Shown here piece after piece: positions 1 to 12,500 of a stretch of DNA of 64,000 nucleotides. A program made the position numbers and the translations under genes. This stretch comes from Agrypnia vestita. Taxonomy: Eukaryota; Arthropoda; Insecta; Trichoptera; Phryganeidae. The number at the start of each line of letters is the position of its first letter. Within the stretch, counting starts at the first letter, position 1. The stretch is taken from assembly GCA_016648135.1 (NCBI GenBank), contig JADDOH010010253.1:51281-115280 (forward strand), read 5' to 3'. Under the pieces are notes generated by a model that was not told the DNA's origin, made no database searches, and saw only the letters and a program-made list of their open reading frames with translations.

Positions 1-393
1 TAAGAGTTCTGCATAATTCAAAATGTTTTTTTTATAATTAGTTTATTTTGGGATGACTTTTATTTTGGGTACAACTGTACACAATTTTACAATTTTAATG
101 TTGGTTTTAATATATGTACAAATTTTTGCATTTCATTGGATGTTTTTTGTGCACTCTATTATTAAGACTGAATACTCCGGTTTTAGAATTAGAGTTATAT
201 TTTTTTTGAAAATCTTTGCATATAATTTAATCTTCATAGATCTATTTCAGTACATTGTACAATTAATAAAAGTTTTATTTTGAACGAGTTTGCTTTGGAG
301 TTCTATTATCTTCTTATTTTGTGATTTAAGTTTATCTGTTTTCAATTTGGTTTCTAATAGAACAATTATATTGTTTTATTTTCCGATTCTCAG

Positions 394-2432
394 GTGTCTC
401 GACTGTACGGCCAAGGCTTGGACACCCTAGCTGAGGACGCTCTGGCTTCCGTGACCGATGCGCAACCTTTAATGAAACTCCTGGTACCGCTTGCCGGACG
501 GAGATTGAGATGTTTCATTGACGGGATTGTTAACAAGGGGGAAATACTTTCCATTCTCCCCACGGCAGCAACATCATATCTACAATCTCTAGTAAGTAAA
601 ATAATGACTTATATTTGGCATTATGGGAGCACTTGCGTCTTGCATTCTTCAGTTTTATAATGGTTGATGGATTTGTATAAAGCCAATATAATCGCCTAAG
701 ATAATAATTGAGAAATATGATTTTTGGGGTTTAGAGATGATTAGGAGCAATTGCTTTTTTGGGTCACCACCGTCATGCGACGGAAAAGCTCAAAAGGCGT
801 AGAATATTTGATGATTTATTATCTCAATAAAACAAGTACAAAATAAACATGAGTATGATTATAGAGACAATGATAGATACTCTAAGGGCCACAGCCTCCG
901 GCCACCCGCCGGAGGTCTACGAAAGACTGACATGCTCGCCTAGGGCGTGTGCCTCTTTTTATGTAATTTAAGAACAAATGAGTCTTCTGTGTGAATATGA
1001 AGAAATCGTCCGAAATGCTGATGGTGCAGTGACCCGCCACTGTGTGTGTGTGTGGCCTAGATTGGTGATTTTCTGCAATGTGGTATGAATTCCACATGAT
1101 CAAATTGATACTTTAATATTCTATCATGTACACACTTTTAACCGTCTTTGGCATGGTGACAAAACAAAAACTTTCTTAAAAAACATACAATAACATGATA
1201 CATAAAAATCCATACGAATATGGGTGTTTCGATTACACACCCATATTCGTAATTCTATTAACAGTTGTAGTTTTCAATTCAATAACCAATCATTCGTAAA
1301 CTTTTGAATTGAGCATATTCATGATTGGTACTCGGTTCAAGATGGTCGACGATACATTATTTACATTACTGAAACACTAATTTGAAGTGAACAAATTTTT
1401 GACAGTTTAATGGACGCTTGTGCATTTCGTGGTCTTGCATTCCCACTACATGCTGCTTTCCGCTACAATGTACGACTTCCATTACAATGAAAATTTTACC
1501 CTAACGCACCAAAAGAAGTCAAAAATATGTAGATGTGAAAATGGAATTTGTCACATCAATACAATACAATTATGATTCCTCTGTTTTGTATGACTTTTGA
1601 TATTCTATAGGGTGCTAGAAGAGGGAGGAATGGTAAATTTTATTATTAAAATATTAAAATTGTATTTGAAAATAAATGCAGTTGAACTCGGTTATAATGA
1701 GCTCGGGTATAAGATCTCGGCAATAATGAGCAAAACTGTGATTCATTTTGATTTGCGCATATTCCCATACAACCGTCCTCGGTTATAAGGAGCGCGATTC
1801 CCGGTTACACGGAGCAAATTTTAGAAACTCTGCATACATATTTGCTTGAGTTACAGAAAAAAAACTAATATGTTCTCATAGCCATGAACTTTGCTTTTAA
1901 AGCGGCTCGCACTTAATTAGGGTTCATTTTATGATGTACACAAATTTGTGTGTCTGAAAATGCCACGTGCACAGGCAAACAATAGTTCGTCGGCATTTCT
2001 TATCAAAGGAATGCCGAACTGATGGTCGAGAACTGTCATAATATAACTCCGATTATTGGGGGTTTTCAAAATGTTTGAGGTGACAGTTTATTTTATGCAG
2101 TTTACTGTATTAGCATTTAAAACCTTATAACCGAGTTCGACTATAACAAACAAGTCAGTAATGATGAAAGTCAATACTGTTTATTTTTTAACTAATATTT
2201 AAATCACAGTAAAAAAAATGTATCAATTTAATGTTTTTTAATTTCATTTGTTTTATAGGAAGAAGTGAATAATGAAATTTCTGTCATAACAACTCTGGAG
2301 CCGACTCGCACTCTGCTGGAGGCCATCATCGCAAGAGGCGGACACGACAGTCACTCCCCGCTGGTGAAGAATGCCAACACGTTGCTGGACTCCTGCACGA
2401 CTATCCAGCAATACCTCGGGATAGGAAAATAG
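394..2432 (+). CDS. RAB3GAP2: Rab3 GTPase-activating protein regulatory (non-catalytic) subunit, 3' end only
   Basis: These are the last two coding exons, 394-591 and 2259-2432 (TAG stop). The acceptor before 394 is CAG, the donor after 591 is GTAAGT, and the acceptor before 2259 is ATAG; the phase is 0 throughout, giving 123 residues. The segment LYGQGLDTLAEDAL, followed by a V-x-D step and LAGRRL, then a proline-containing stretch ending YLQSL, follows the C-terminal pattern of Rab3GAP2 as I know the family (LY-x-D-x-LAE, V-x-D, LL-x-AG-x-RL). In the family this subunit pairs with the catalytic Rab3GAP1 subunit and regulates Rab3 and Rab18 at membranes. A poly(A) signal AATAAA lies at 2649-2654, 217 bases after the stop. 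The rest of the gene lies left of the window. The identification rests on a short C-terminal piece, so another alpha-helical tail protein is not excluded. Confidence 0.65.
1679..2143. mobile_element. pogo/Tigger-like MITE in the last RAB3GAP2 intron
   Basis: The left end reads CAGTTGAACTCGGTTATAAT and the right end reads as its imperfect reverse complement (TTATAACCGAGTTCGACTA), so the piece has terminal inverted repeats of about 20 bp. The CAGT-type end is typical of pogo/Tigger members of the Tc1-mariner superfamily. No transposase is readable inside. The right boundary is approximate. Confidence 0.55.
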
Positions 2433-2654
2433 CAACGCAACTCGGAAAAAATTGTCAATTACAATGATTTATATATTCCAGTCTTGGCTAACTGAGTAAT
2501 ATGTCATTGAGCATTTTTAAATACATTGTAATCCACGCACATGCTCGGTTTGGAGTTTTGTTTTGGGATTCAGATCTTAGATTGTATAAAATCACTGCCA
2601 AAGCCTAAAAATGTGTGCTTTTGAATAATTTAGGAAGTATGAGTTAGCAATAAA

Positions 2655-4303
2655 TTTTATCAAATTCTCTTTAGGTAGCGTCCATAAACTATGTGGCCTG
2701 ATCAAGGGGGGGGGGTTAGGTATAATGCTACGCTGGGCTACGTGAGGGAAAGGGCGGGGGGGGGGTCAGAGTCGTGCTTTGTATTTCTTTCCTTTATTTG
2801 GTACAGGTAAAATGGTACCGAATGTGCGATCGATAAATCATCAATAAATATTATTTTTTGTAATTATAATTTATTTTTGTTCTTATGGGGGCGCTATTCC
2901 CGGCCGGCCCTGATAATAACGCAACACATTTTGCGACATTTATCAAATGCATTATAAACTATGCAATAGTGATCTAATTGACTTTCTTTCATTGATATAC
3001 ATTGGTTGTACGCATTTCATGTTTTCTTCATAATCAATAATAGATTTAACTTTAATTAAAGGCCTTTATCATAGACTAACATCTTATATTATACACATGT
3101 CACATAGCATAAGAGTTCAATCAACTTTTCCAATGTAATAATAACGTTCTGGCCTATCTTTAATGAGTTTAAAGCATCAACATTTACTGAGGTAGCCGGA
3201 TGTCTTTGAATGCTTCAGTATTTGACCAAATCGTTAATGTCCCGTGTCTGAAATAAGCGTAAGATAGCTCACAATTCGAAACTTAAATAAAATTCTAGTC
3301 TGAAAATATTTGTCTATACATTACTCGGGAAATTGAGCACATAGCCTATGCTTTGTACATAGCCATAGCATATGTACAAAGCATTTCAAACAATCTACTG
3401 AATTAGGTGCATTACAGAATTTGAAAAATCAATGCACTTGGTTATTTGTGTTAAAAAATAATTGAAAAAAACATATTGGCAAACATTAAATGCGTATTTA
3501 CGAAATAGAAGAAAAAGCATTTCATAAACGCGGAGCTCTCAAATTATGTAACATAGTTTTAAGTCGGTAATAATTTAAGCAACTACCAAAGTCATTTTCT
3601 ATAGTCATTCATATAACGGAATTCTACCACTCTGCGTGACAAAGGTTTTGACATAGGAGGAGAGTTGAAGCAAACACACTCACGAGGGAGTATATTAATA
3701 ATTTAAGAGAAGAAATTTAACAGCATTCGTGCGGTGAACTAAATAAACCATTAATTTTTGTAGTGACATTTTTAAACTGAATTACCGTCACAAAAGTGTT
3801 CTTCCTCCGTTGATTCAATAGCCCATGAAAGAACAACATGGACCACTCAAATCATTTTTATGAAAATACGTATATGTTCAATTAATTGTGCCTTGGCGTT
3901 CGCAGTAATGAAAGCTAATATTATTTAGAACTCTGCTTATACACAGCGATCCTTTTGCAGGGATATGCGAAATGCTTCTTGAAGTGGAAAGGCAAGAAGC
4001 CGCTTTCAATAGTCATAATCAAAATTGCTATAGCGCGTCCCGTGCAAATGTAGTTGCTGTCATCTTTCAAAATGCCAACGGACAACTCTTTTTGGAAAGA
4101 GATTTCATATCCATTGCAGATCTGCCCAAACACAAAGACGTAGATAGGATTAGCGTATTGAATTCCTCACTTCATATGTATACTGCTTTTTCCTTACAGT
4201 GGTCAAAGTTGGTAAGAATACAAATTTAAATTGAGCGAATTTTTGTGAATATTCTCTTGGTACGTTACATGTGTGGTCCAGTGATAGCTACATGAGTTGT
4301 AAA
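2655..4303. other. Intergenic stretch without a recognised gene
   Basis: This lies past the RAB3GAP2 poly(A) signal. 2685-2790 holds two G-runs of nine or ten and a phrase (GTCCATAAACTATGTGG) that also occurs, diverged and inverted, near 38370-38395, so it is probably an old transposon end. A reading frame at about 3972-4229 is open for 85 codons, but I recognise no family in it and see no convincing splice context. Nothing else is supported. Confidence 0.4.
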
Positions 4304-4712
4304 TAGGGATGGGTAAAAAATATCGACATTTATCGTCAATATTTTTTTCGCAACACATATATCAAATATCAATATTTTTTTCGAGTATCAAATTAGTATC
4401 TTTTTCGATATATTTTTCTGGCGACCTTTTTTTTTTGGTCACCAATATTTTTTTCGATATATCGATATTTTTTCTCCAATATATCGATATTTTATTTCGA
4501 TATATCAATATTTTTTTTTCAATATATCGATATTTTTTTTCCGAGAAATCGTTTTTTTTTTCTCTAATATCAATATATTTTTTTTTTGGTCGTCAAAAAC
4601 TTTTTTCCCTTACTTTTGTTACATTTTTGGAAAAAATAACAATTACTTTCGATACTTTCTAAAAATATTGATTCGATATATATCGATTTTTTTTTTCATT
4701 TACCCATCCCTA
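4304..4712. mobile_element. hAT-type non-autonomous element with perfect 8-bp target duplication
   Basis: The ends are TAGGGATGGGTAAA and its exact reverse complement TTTACCCATCCCTA. The element is flanked on both sides by GTTGTAAA (4296-4303 and 4713-4720), a perfect 8-bp target-site duplication as made by hAT transposases. The interior is almost entirely a degenerate array of ATATCGATATTTTTTTC-like units. The 117-codon open frame across it is a low-complexity by-product, not a gene. Confidence 0.85.
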
Positions 4713-5364
4713 GTTGTAAATTTCTTTGTTCTTTTCTTCTTTCTTTTTTCGTTGCTCCACCACTGCCAAGTACCAAGTTAGAAGTTTTTGCCACATAGAC
4801 TTGAGGCTACCTAGTTTTTTCACAACTCGGGAAGATCATAACCTGACCAACCTGCCTAGCAGCAAAGAATATCTTAATTGCTAACATAAAATGTATTTCA
4901 GATACATAGATGTACATAGATTTCAGAGCTTCTTAAGGGTTATATATTACACTAATGTTTTTATTAGTATTCCTGCTGCCTATTTTAGTATATTAAAAAT
5001 ATTTAATTAAGTAATATGATGTTACACTGAATTATTGTTAATATCTTTTATTGTTACAATTATATTGGTTAACATTTACCTTTGACTTTTAACTCAATCC
5101 CCATTAAAAGTTTTAATATTCTTATATAATTACCGCGCTGAAAATATATATTAATGCCAGGGGCATGCACTGATCACATTGAAGCATGAATTTGACGTAA
5201 ATTGAATAAAAATGTAAATAAAATATATATCTCGAGATATTTCTATCACAGTTATTATTCTATTAAGTCCTTACCTAAGAAATTATCGTTTTCTAGTGGA
5301 ATATTACTTTTCTAAAATTATTTATTCATTTGTTTTCCCATGTTGTGACACTAATGCTGCACAG

Positions 5365-5870
5365 ATGGCACGCAATATCAACGATGTGTATAGACTAGGC
5401 ACTGCCGATGAACGCACGGTGCGCTTCCATTCTGTAAATTTCAACCTCAAAAACAAGCCCCATGGATGACCGAAAACTACAGTTGATAATGACAAATTCA
5501 AAGCTGTAGTGGAAACAGATTCATCTCAAACCATGTCAGAATTAGCAACAGCCTTCAACGTAAGTGAAAAAACATAATTGATTCATTTACATTACATTGG
5601 TAAAATAAAGAAGCTCGCAAAGTAGGTTCCGTATGTACTTACTGAAGGATAACGGCAAACTCGCTAGCTTTAATTTATTGAGTCGGCACATAAATGAGGG
5701 AATTCTGAATCGAATTATTACTTGTGATGAAAAGTGGATCCTGTGTAATAAACAAAAACGTTTGTCGCAATGGAGCCAGAGGAGGCAGCCAAACAATGTC
5801 CCGAACGCAAATTGAGTCAAAAGAAGGAATTTTGCTGAGAAAACTGAACTAAGCTCGCGAGCAACGACCC
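5365..5870 (+). pseudogene. mariner transposase remnant
   Basis: Translated pieces in shifting frames match mariner transposases. First comes an N-terminal segment with RNINDVY and DERTVRF, then PKTTVDNDKFKAVVE and SELATAFNVS (the helix-turn-helix region), then RIITCDEKWIL and a QW...PK.NLSQKK segment around the first catalytic aspartates. Stops and frameshifts occur throughout (for example after LKNKPHG and within the middle), so the copy is dead. It lies between the convergent 3' ends of RAB3GAP2 and the WDY gene. Confidence 0.8.
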
Positions 5871-6154
5871 ACGCACTATTATTGCTCAGACTGCTTAAGA
5901 GAAAGATCACATTTTCACTTGTTGTCGCTATGAATCGAACTCGGTAATCATTAAATTGTCCTGTGCTTGGTGATATTAAAGACAACGTGTTAATATCACC
6001 ACGTGTAATATCAATTACGAAGAAATGCTGAAGTTTTAGAAGACAAGACACGGCTCAACAAGCACGAAAAAACATCCATCATTTCAGAAAATAACTGACA
6101 TTGTAAAATAGGAGAAAAAAAAGAAAATTGATTGTGATAATCTACTATGAAATT

Positions 6155-6216
6155 AACTTTTCGGGAATTTCAAATTACGGCGAATTTCGAATTATCAAGG
6201 TTTTACTGTATTACAG
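6155..6216. repeat. Solo end of the pogo-like TTAATTCGAA repeat family
   Basis: The text from TTTCGGGAATTTCAAATTAC to AAGGTTTTACTG matches the right terminal repeat of the larger copies at 34311-34816 and 42572-43080. Only one end is present. Confidence 0.5.
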
Positions 6217-6502
6217 TTCAATACAAGACAATATTTATTTTTCCATACATTAGTGGCCCACCCTAATGTACGTAATACAAACCTTTTATATAGGGGTTAA
6301 AATATAAAATGTAATATCTGTAGTTACACATATTTTCTGAGGGAAATTAACGTGACAATATGTAGTATTATTTATTTGTAATTGGGTTACCATTGCACTA
6401 CATAATTGAATTGACAATATTTTAAATATAGAAAGATTAAGGTAAACCAGCATAAGTTATCATGAAACATCTAAGTATATCATACAAATTACAAAAGATA
6501 CA

Positions 6503-9500
6503 TCATTTTTCTTTTTCATCTCTGTGGAAAGAGAATCCACTTCGCGGTATGTCGGAAACGATTTTAAGAAAGTGCAGCTGCTTTCGAGGCCCTTGGAGCT
6601 CCCTGCGGTGGCGGACGGCTCGCATGGCCGGGGGGGACTTGGGCCTCGGCGGGAGGGCCGTCGCTGACGGGGTCTGCAGGTGGGTGTATATAGGGATCTG
6701 TAAATGGCAGAGAAACCGAAGACGGGGAACCAGTTAAGAAGAAATCATATTTATAAAATGTTATTGTTGTAATATCAACTATAAAGTAAAAGTAAATCTA
6801 AAAGTGTGATTTAAAGTATGAAAAATTATTAATTTAAGATGGTTGACACTTTTTAAATTTAATTAGAGTAATTTCTCATCCACTGATGCTTTAAGATAAC
6901 CCAGTTTAGTTGTGTTGGTTTAGTAATTTTACAGAATTACGAATACACATTGCTTTCCGCATCTCTTTCAGATTTATTCATTTGAGTACTTTACAGTTTT
7001 GTGTGCAGAAATTAAAAAATATAATGTAATAAATAATATAATTAAACAATACAATAATAGATATCTCACTTTATAAGAAGGTAATTGATAAACACGGTGT
7101 TATTGGTAATGCGCTTTCCCAGCAAGACAAAGTTGCCGATTCTTGTGTTCCAAATTCGATTGTAAATACAGTAGCCGGCAAACATCGTGAACAATTTTCG
7201 GCGTAGTGGGGGAAAGTTTGCGCATGTACACTCCGTACTATTTCACCCCTGAGTCCCAAAATTTGTCTTCTGCGCAGCTGAAGCCATTGTTCAAGATGTT
7301 TGCCGGCTATTATACTTGTATTTATTTTTAAATAAATTTTTCGTTTATCGCTGTAAGGGCTAAAAAAAGTTATAGACTAATAGATTATTTAAATAAAAGA
7401 ATAAAGACCCATGCACACTTTTCTAAACATTCTCCTAATCCTTCATATTCTATGTATTCTATTGCCAATTGAATTGAATTTTTGGAAAACACTTGATTAA
7501 TGAATTGTCTATTGTATTTTATATGGAGAGGTGAAAAAAAAAACCAATATGTAACTGTAGAGTGGAAGACTAAGCGCCGGCTGTATCAACTAGGTTTATA
7601 GTAATCTTTCAGTTAAACCATCGATTATTGCGATTTCTACCAAACCTGTCTTCGTAAAAATCTACAGTTTTTACGAAAGATTACTATAATACAAGTTAAA
7701 GCAACTGGCCCTAAAGCAAGTAGAGAGCCATTCCTTTAAAATTTTAATATTTTTTATTTAAGTTTTTGAAATATGATTAGTATAGTCAATAATTTTTCAC
7801 ACTGGCTTTCAATTTTATTACACTATATATGTATTATATAAAACGTAGATAAACATTATATGTAATTTAAAAAAGTATAAGATATACTTACGTGAGCCAA
7901 AGAATCATCGAGCGTGATGGTTTGTATCGAGGGCGGGTGAACCGGCAGGCGACAGATCCTCTTGAGCAGGTATTCCGAGGGCAGTTTTTCATCCAAGGTC
8001 TTTAATAGCTTGAATTCGCTGCCCGTGATATTTAGTACGCTACGTCCCCTAATCGGTACGTAGCGCGAAACTTCACCACCATTCCATACCTGGATAACAT
8101 TGGTAATACAAGAGACTCAAAAAAATCAAAACAGATTAAGTGAACCTATGTATATGCCATTATATTTGAGAGAAACGAAAAAGAATTGGTTATTGATTAT
8201 CAACTACTGCTAGGACCTGCGGCAGCCTTCTGTTTAAAGAGTCAAAGTTCTGGAGAACCCACCGGTGAAAATTCAATTACTTAGATAATTTTTTAATCAT
8301 TGTTTCATAAAGAAATTCAGCTAATCTGTTATAATGACGTCTTAATGAATCATATTATGCATAGCGCACCTTGAGCGTCGTGGAACTGGCCACCTTCCTT
8401 ACATCTGGCGGCTTCCGTGGTTCCAGAGTCCAGGGCAGGAATGTGCCGAGGGTGCCTAGGTATTGGCCCTGCAGGGTCCAGATCCTTACGCTGCTGTCTG
8501 CGCTTCCACTGTACATCATTATTTTTATTCAATAATCTCTAATCATGATACCATAATAAAAGTTATGTAGAAATTTACTAAATCCGATTGATCGTATAAA
8601 TTGAGTGAGTAGCTTGTGGTGTAATGGTCACGACGCTGCCTAGTGATCTGGTGGTCGGTGGTTCGAGCCCCATTTCAGAACACCAGTAAGTTAGTCCTAT
8701 TTTCATATCACAAGCTTTTAGCTTAGTTTTTTATATCTGTTAAAAATACTGCCAAAAAACAGGGACAAAAGATCAGAATACTTATAGCTTTTTTTTGTAA
8801 AAGTTAATGTATTTTATTATATTCAAGAACACATTGCCTCGGACAGGAGGAGATCCATGGTGCGAATTTCGGTATCAGCCAAATATTATTTCGTGGGTTT
8901 GATTTTTCTGTATGTCTTCCTAATTGATTAATTAATTTGGTTATGTATTTGTTTGTATTTAATTCACATATGTTTTTAAAAATATTGTGACCATGTTTTG
9001 GTTTTGTTTGGTGTTTGTTTGTGACCAAATTACTTATCTAGCAAACAAGGATTTTTTTTTTAATATTGGTTAAATTTGACCCAACTTACTTATGATGGCT
9101 TTTTAACAGGTCATAACCGTTATTTGAGATTTGTATCTGTTTATATTGATGATTGGTAAATTACTTTTTTTTTAAAATAGAATAATCTTTACTTTGGTCT
9201 GGAAAATATGTCTACCAAATTATTTTTTTTGTATACATATTTTGAAATTCAACATTTCGAATGCCCGTCAAACCACTTAATTTCGCTACTCACGAATATG
9301 TATGTTTTCCAGATGTACAAATAGGTACTGTGGCACTACACCAAACACGCAAATTGATACGTCACAATCAATATATGCTTTTTAATGGAGTCGTATTTTT
9401 AAAGATTTTTATAATAAAAATTATTAATGAAATCATTACTCCATGTTATCCATACTGATACACAGAATATAATTAATATTTAGGAATCTATTTCATAAAT

Positions 9501-12500
9501 TTTCATCGGTAATTGTAATATGTGAAATTTCCCTATTGATTTTTTGCAATTCGACAGGCAACCATCAGTATTAGACGACAGTTTTATCTCAGTTACCAAT
9601 CTTCAATCGGATACAAATCTCAGTACAAACAGTACCACAAAAAAAAATAGTTCCACGTGTAACCAGTTAATAACGGTTTAACCAAACCATCACTACAAGT
9701 TACTGATTTGGAAAATAATTCCAACATATTTTTTGACTTCTTAAGTTAAAAAAAAACACTTTTGAATAGTACTCCATTTTTAAAGACCTCAGGACATAAT
9801 TATGTTCCGGGATGTAGACGAGGGCGCTGATGCTCCTCAAATGAGCCCTGTAACTGGAGCACAGTATGGGGAGAGGCTGATTTCTGCAGAACCTCTTGGC
9901 GCGTCCTTCTACGCGGTCCTTCCACATGAAGGGGAACTGAAGACGCAGCTCAGGCATGCATACATTCACCTGCAAAATAGAAATAAGAAATATGTAGTGT
10001 GCTTTATTAAAATATATACTTACTTACTTACTTACCATCATGCCGTTTCCCCGTGGGGATAAGCAGAGAGGACAGTGCGCCACACTCTTCTGTCCTGACA
10101 TACAACTCTCGCCTCATCCACATTCATACATCTTCGCATGCAAGCTCGACGGTTGTTAAGGCTTCTTACGAGACTATCTTCCAATAACTGGTTAATCCGG
10201 TCGTGCCACGTCATATGCTATCGTCTTCTCTTCATAGCAACGTCAACACTTGTGAATGAGGAAAGAATAGTAAGAAAGATATATGATACATTCACAAGTG
10301 TTGACGGTTCCAGGAAGAGAGAGCGACCACACAAGACATGGCACGACCAGATTAACCAGATACCAGAATATGGTCCTGTTAAGAGTCTCAACAATCGTCG
10401 AGTAAGTTGTATGTCAGGATAGAGGAGTATGGCGCTACATCCTCTATCCCTATTCCCGCGGAGAAACGGCGTGATGGTATGTAAGTGATTATGTTATATA
10501 AAAGACATAACCTGTTCACTGACTACGTAGTTCTGCATCAACCATATTTTTATGTAACCCGCAGCAGTGCCAGAGAATAGATATTTGTTGTCAGCATCGG
10601 TGGTGAAGCGCGTGACATAGTCTCCCTCTATATGGACAGCGCGGAAGGACAGCATGTAGCCTCCGGCCGGGTGCTCTGACCAAACCTGGACCATGCCGTC
10701 TCCCAAGGCAACGAGAAAGTTGGCTGAAGATGTGTGAGAATTAATAAATGGAGGACAATACAAATGTTTCTTAATAATAGAATGCCACCAAGTAAATAAA
10801 AATAAAAAAACAACAAATTGCACAAAAAATACTTAAATACTCATGGCACGTCAGAAAAAAGGAAATGAAATATTTCCTACCCATTGAATTATCTATTTCT
10901 TTACCAAAGTAGCTTTTATACCAAATTTAAAGAAATCATATAACTTTGTAATATGTTCTTTGTGGTTGTATATCTTGTACCAGGTGTGGCGAACCTAGGG
11001 CACGCGTGCCAGAGGTGGCATGTTTGAGAATTTGGAAGGCACGCGAATGATTTCTAAGTTCAAAAATATTTTTTAAATAATTAATTTGGAAATAATTTAA
11101 AGTGATATATTAACGAACATAATTAATAAATATGCCGAAGAAGAAATAATGAGACATTGGATTTGCCATTCCAGAAATCTTTAGCGATTTAATGAAACTA
11201 GCGAGGCAATATTATAAATTTTCTCTTCTACATTGCTTGGGAGTCATTATTTTCAGAAATGAATTTCATAAAATGTAATTCAAGAAAAATATTGACTGAT
11301 GAATCCAGTTGGTCGTGTGTATTACTAAAAGTGACGAAATATGAACCAGATATTAAGAATTTGTCATCGAATGAACAACAGAAAAAATCTTATTGATAAA
11401 TAAATAATGTGTATGTTTATTGATTACGACTTTATTTTTAAGAAACTATATTGTAATTTTTAAGCTTGTAAAAAAATTCAGAAAAAAAAACATTTTTTCT
11501 ATTTCGTTAAATTTTTTTACTGTTTGGGCACGCCACACAAACGAGAAATAATATTTGAGGATTTTTGGCACGCGGACCCAAAAGGGTTCGCCACACCTGT
11601 CTTATACCATTCACGAACCTTGTATGACTATTTGACTAGGTAATATTTTTTCAACCAAATGATGTCTTTCAATCTAATGTTAACATTTTTATTTTCAAAC
11701 TAGGCCTGAGCGTTTCAAGTTTACCAACCAGTCTCAGCGTTGATCTTTCGACTACTCAGGAAGATGATGGCGTGTGCTGCGATGTGTTGGATCGTCTGCG
11801 GCATTTCCGGTGGTTCATTTCGTGGTCTTTTTATCCTAAGAATTTTAATATTCATATCACATATAAATTCAAATGGCACTGTTTGCTATTAATATACATG
11901 TTCAAATTGCTGCTTATGGAACTTACTTTATTATATCCTGAGATCGAGATATTGAGCCTAATTTTTTGGGTCTTTTGGAGTATTGAATTTTGATCCTTTC
12001 TGTTGGATTCTGACAAAGGTATTGTCTGCAACAAAAAAATTCTTCATTGTATTTAAATATTCGTATAAATTATTACTATGTATTGATTATTGTTAAGGCT
12101 GGTTTGTATCAATGGAATGCGGCACACTTAGATAAGTTTCAGAGATTTAATTGAGATAAATATTGATCTGGAGATTAGCTCAAGTCGGTAGAAAGAGCCA
12201 ACAAATTCAAACCCATGTACACGAAGTTTGATTTGGCAAGACTATGTCCAGAACCTAATCCATAAATACCTAAAACTATTTATTCTGAAAATTTAAACAA
12301 ACGAAAGGTATTTATTAAAAAACAAACATTTGAGTCGTATATTTCCAAACACCACTAATTCCATATCAAAACAATTTACAGCGGGTCAAGTAATTTATAC
12401 CTTATTGTGTGAGATGTTATTACCTGCACTGTTAGTTTTTCTAGAAAGTTTGTTATAAATGTAAACAAACTTTCTAGAAAAACTAACAGTGTAGGTAATA

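Noticed and set aside
1212..1250. Short hairpin ACGAATATGGGTGT / ACACCCATATTCGT
   Set aside because: It is a single small inverted repeat with no T-run or family copy; a terminator call is not meaningful in this genome.
3921..4229. Overlapping frames on both strands that resemble an exon after TTTTGCAG
   Set aside because: No recognisable domain, and no partner exon with matching phase between RAB3GAP2 and WDY.
4309..4662. 117-codon open frame
   Set aside because: It is low-complexity Phe/Ile/Ser translation of an ATATCGAT array inside a hAT-type element.
6462..6737. 91-codon + strand frame over a G+C-rich patch
   Set aside because: The patch is the last WDY exon on the other strand (6697-6503).
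8605..8721. tRNA gene
   Set aside because: A and B boxes are present, but the cloverleaf does not close and the unit recurs with a SINE tail at three other places.
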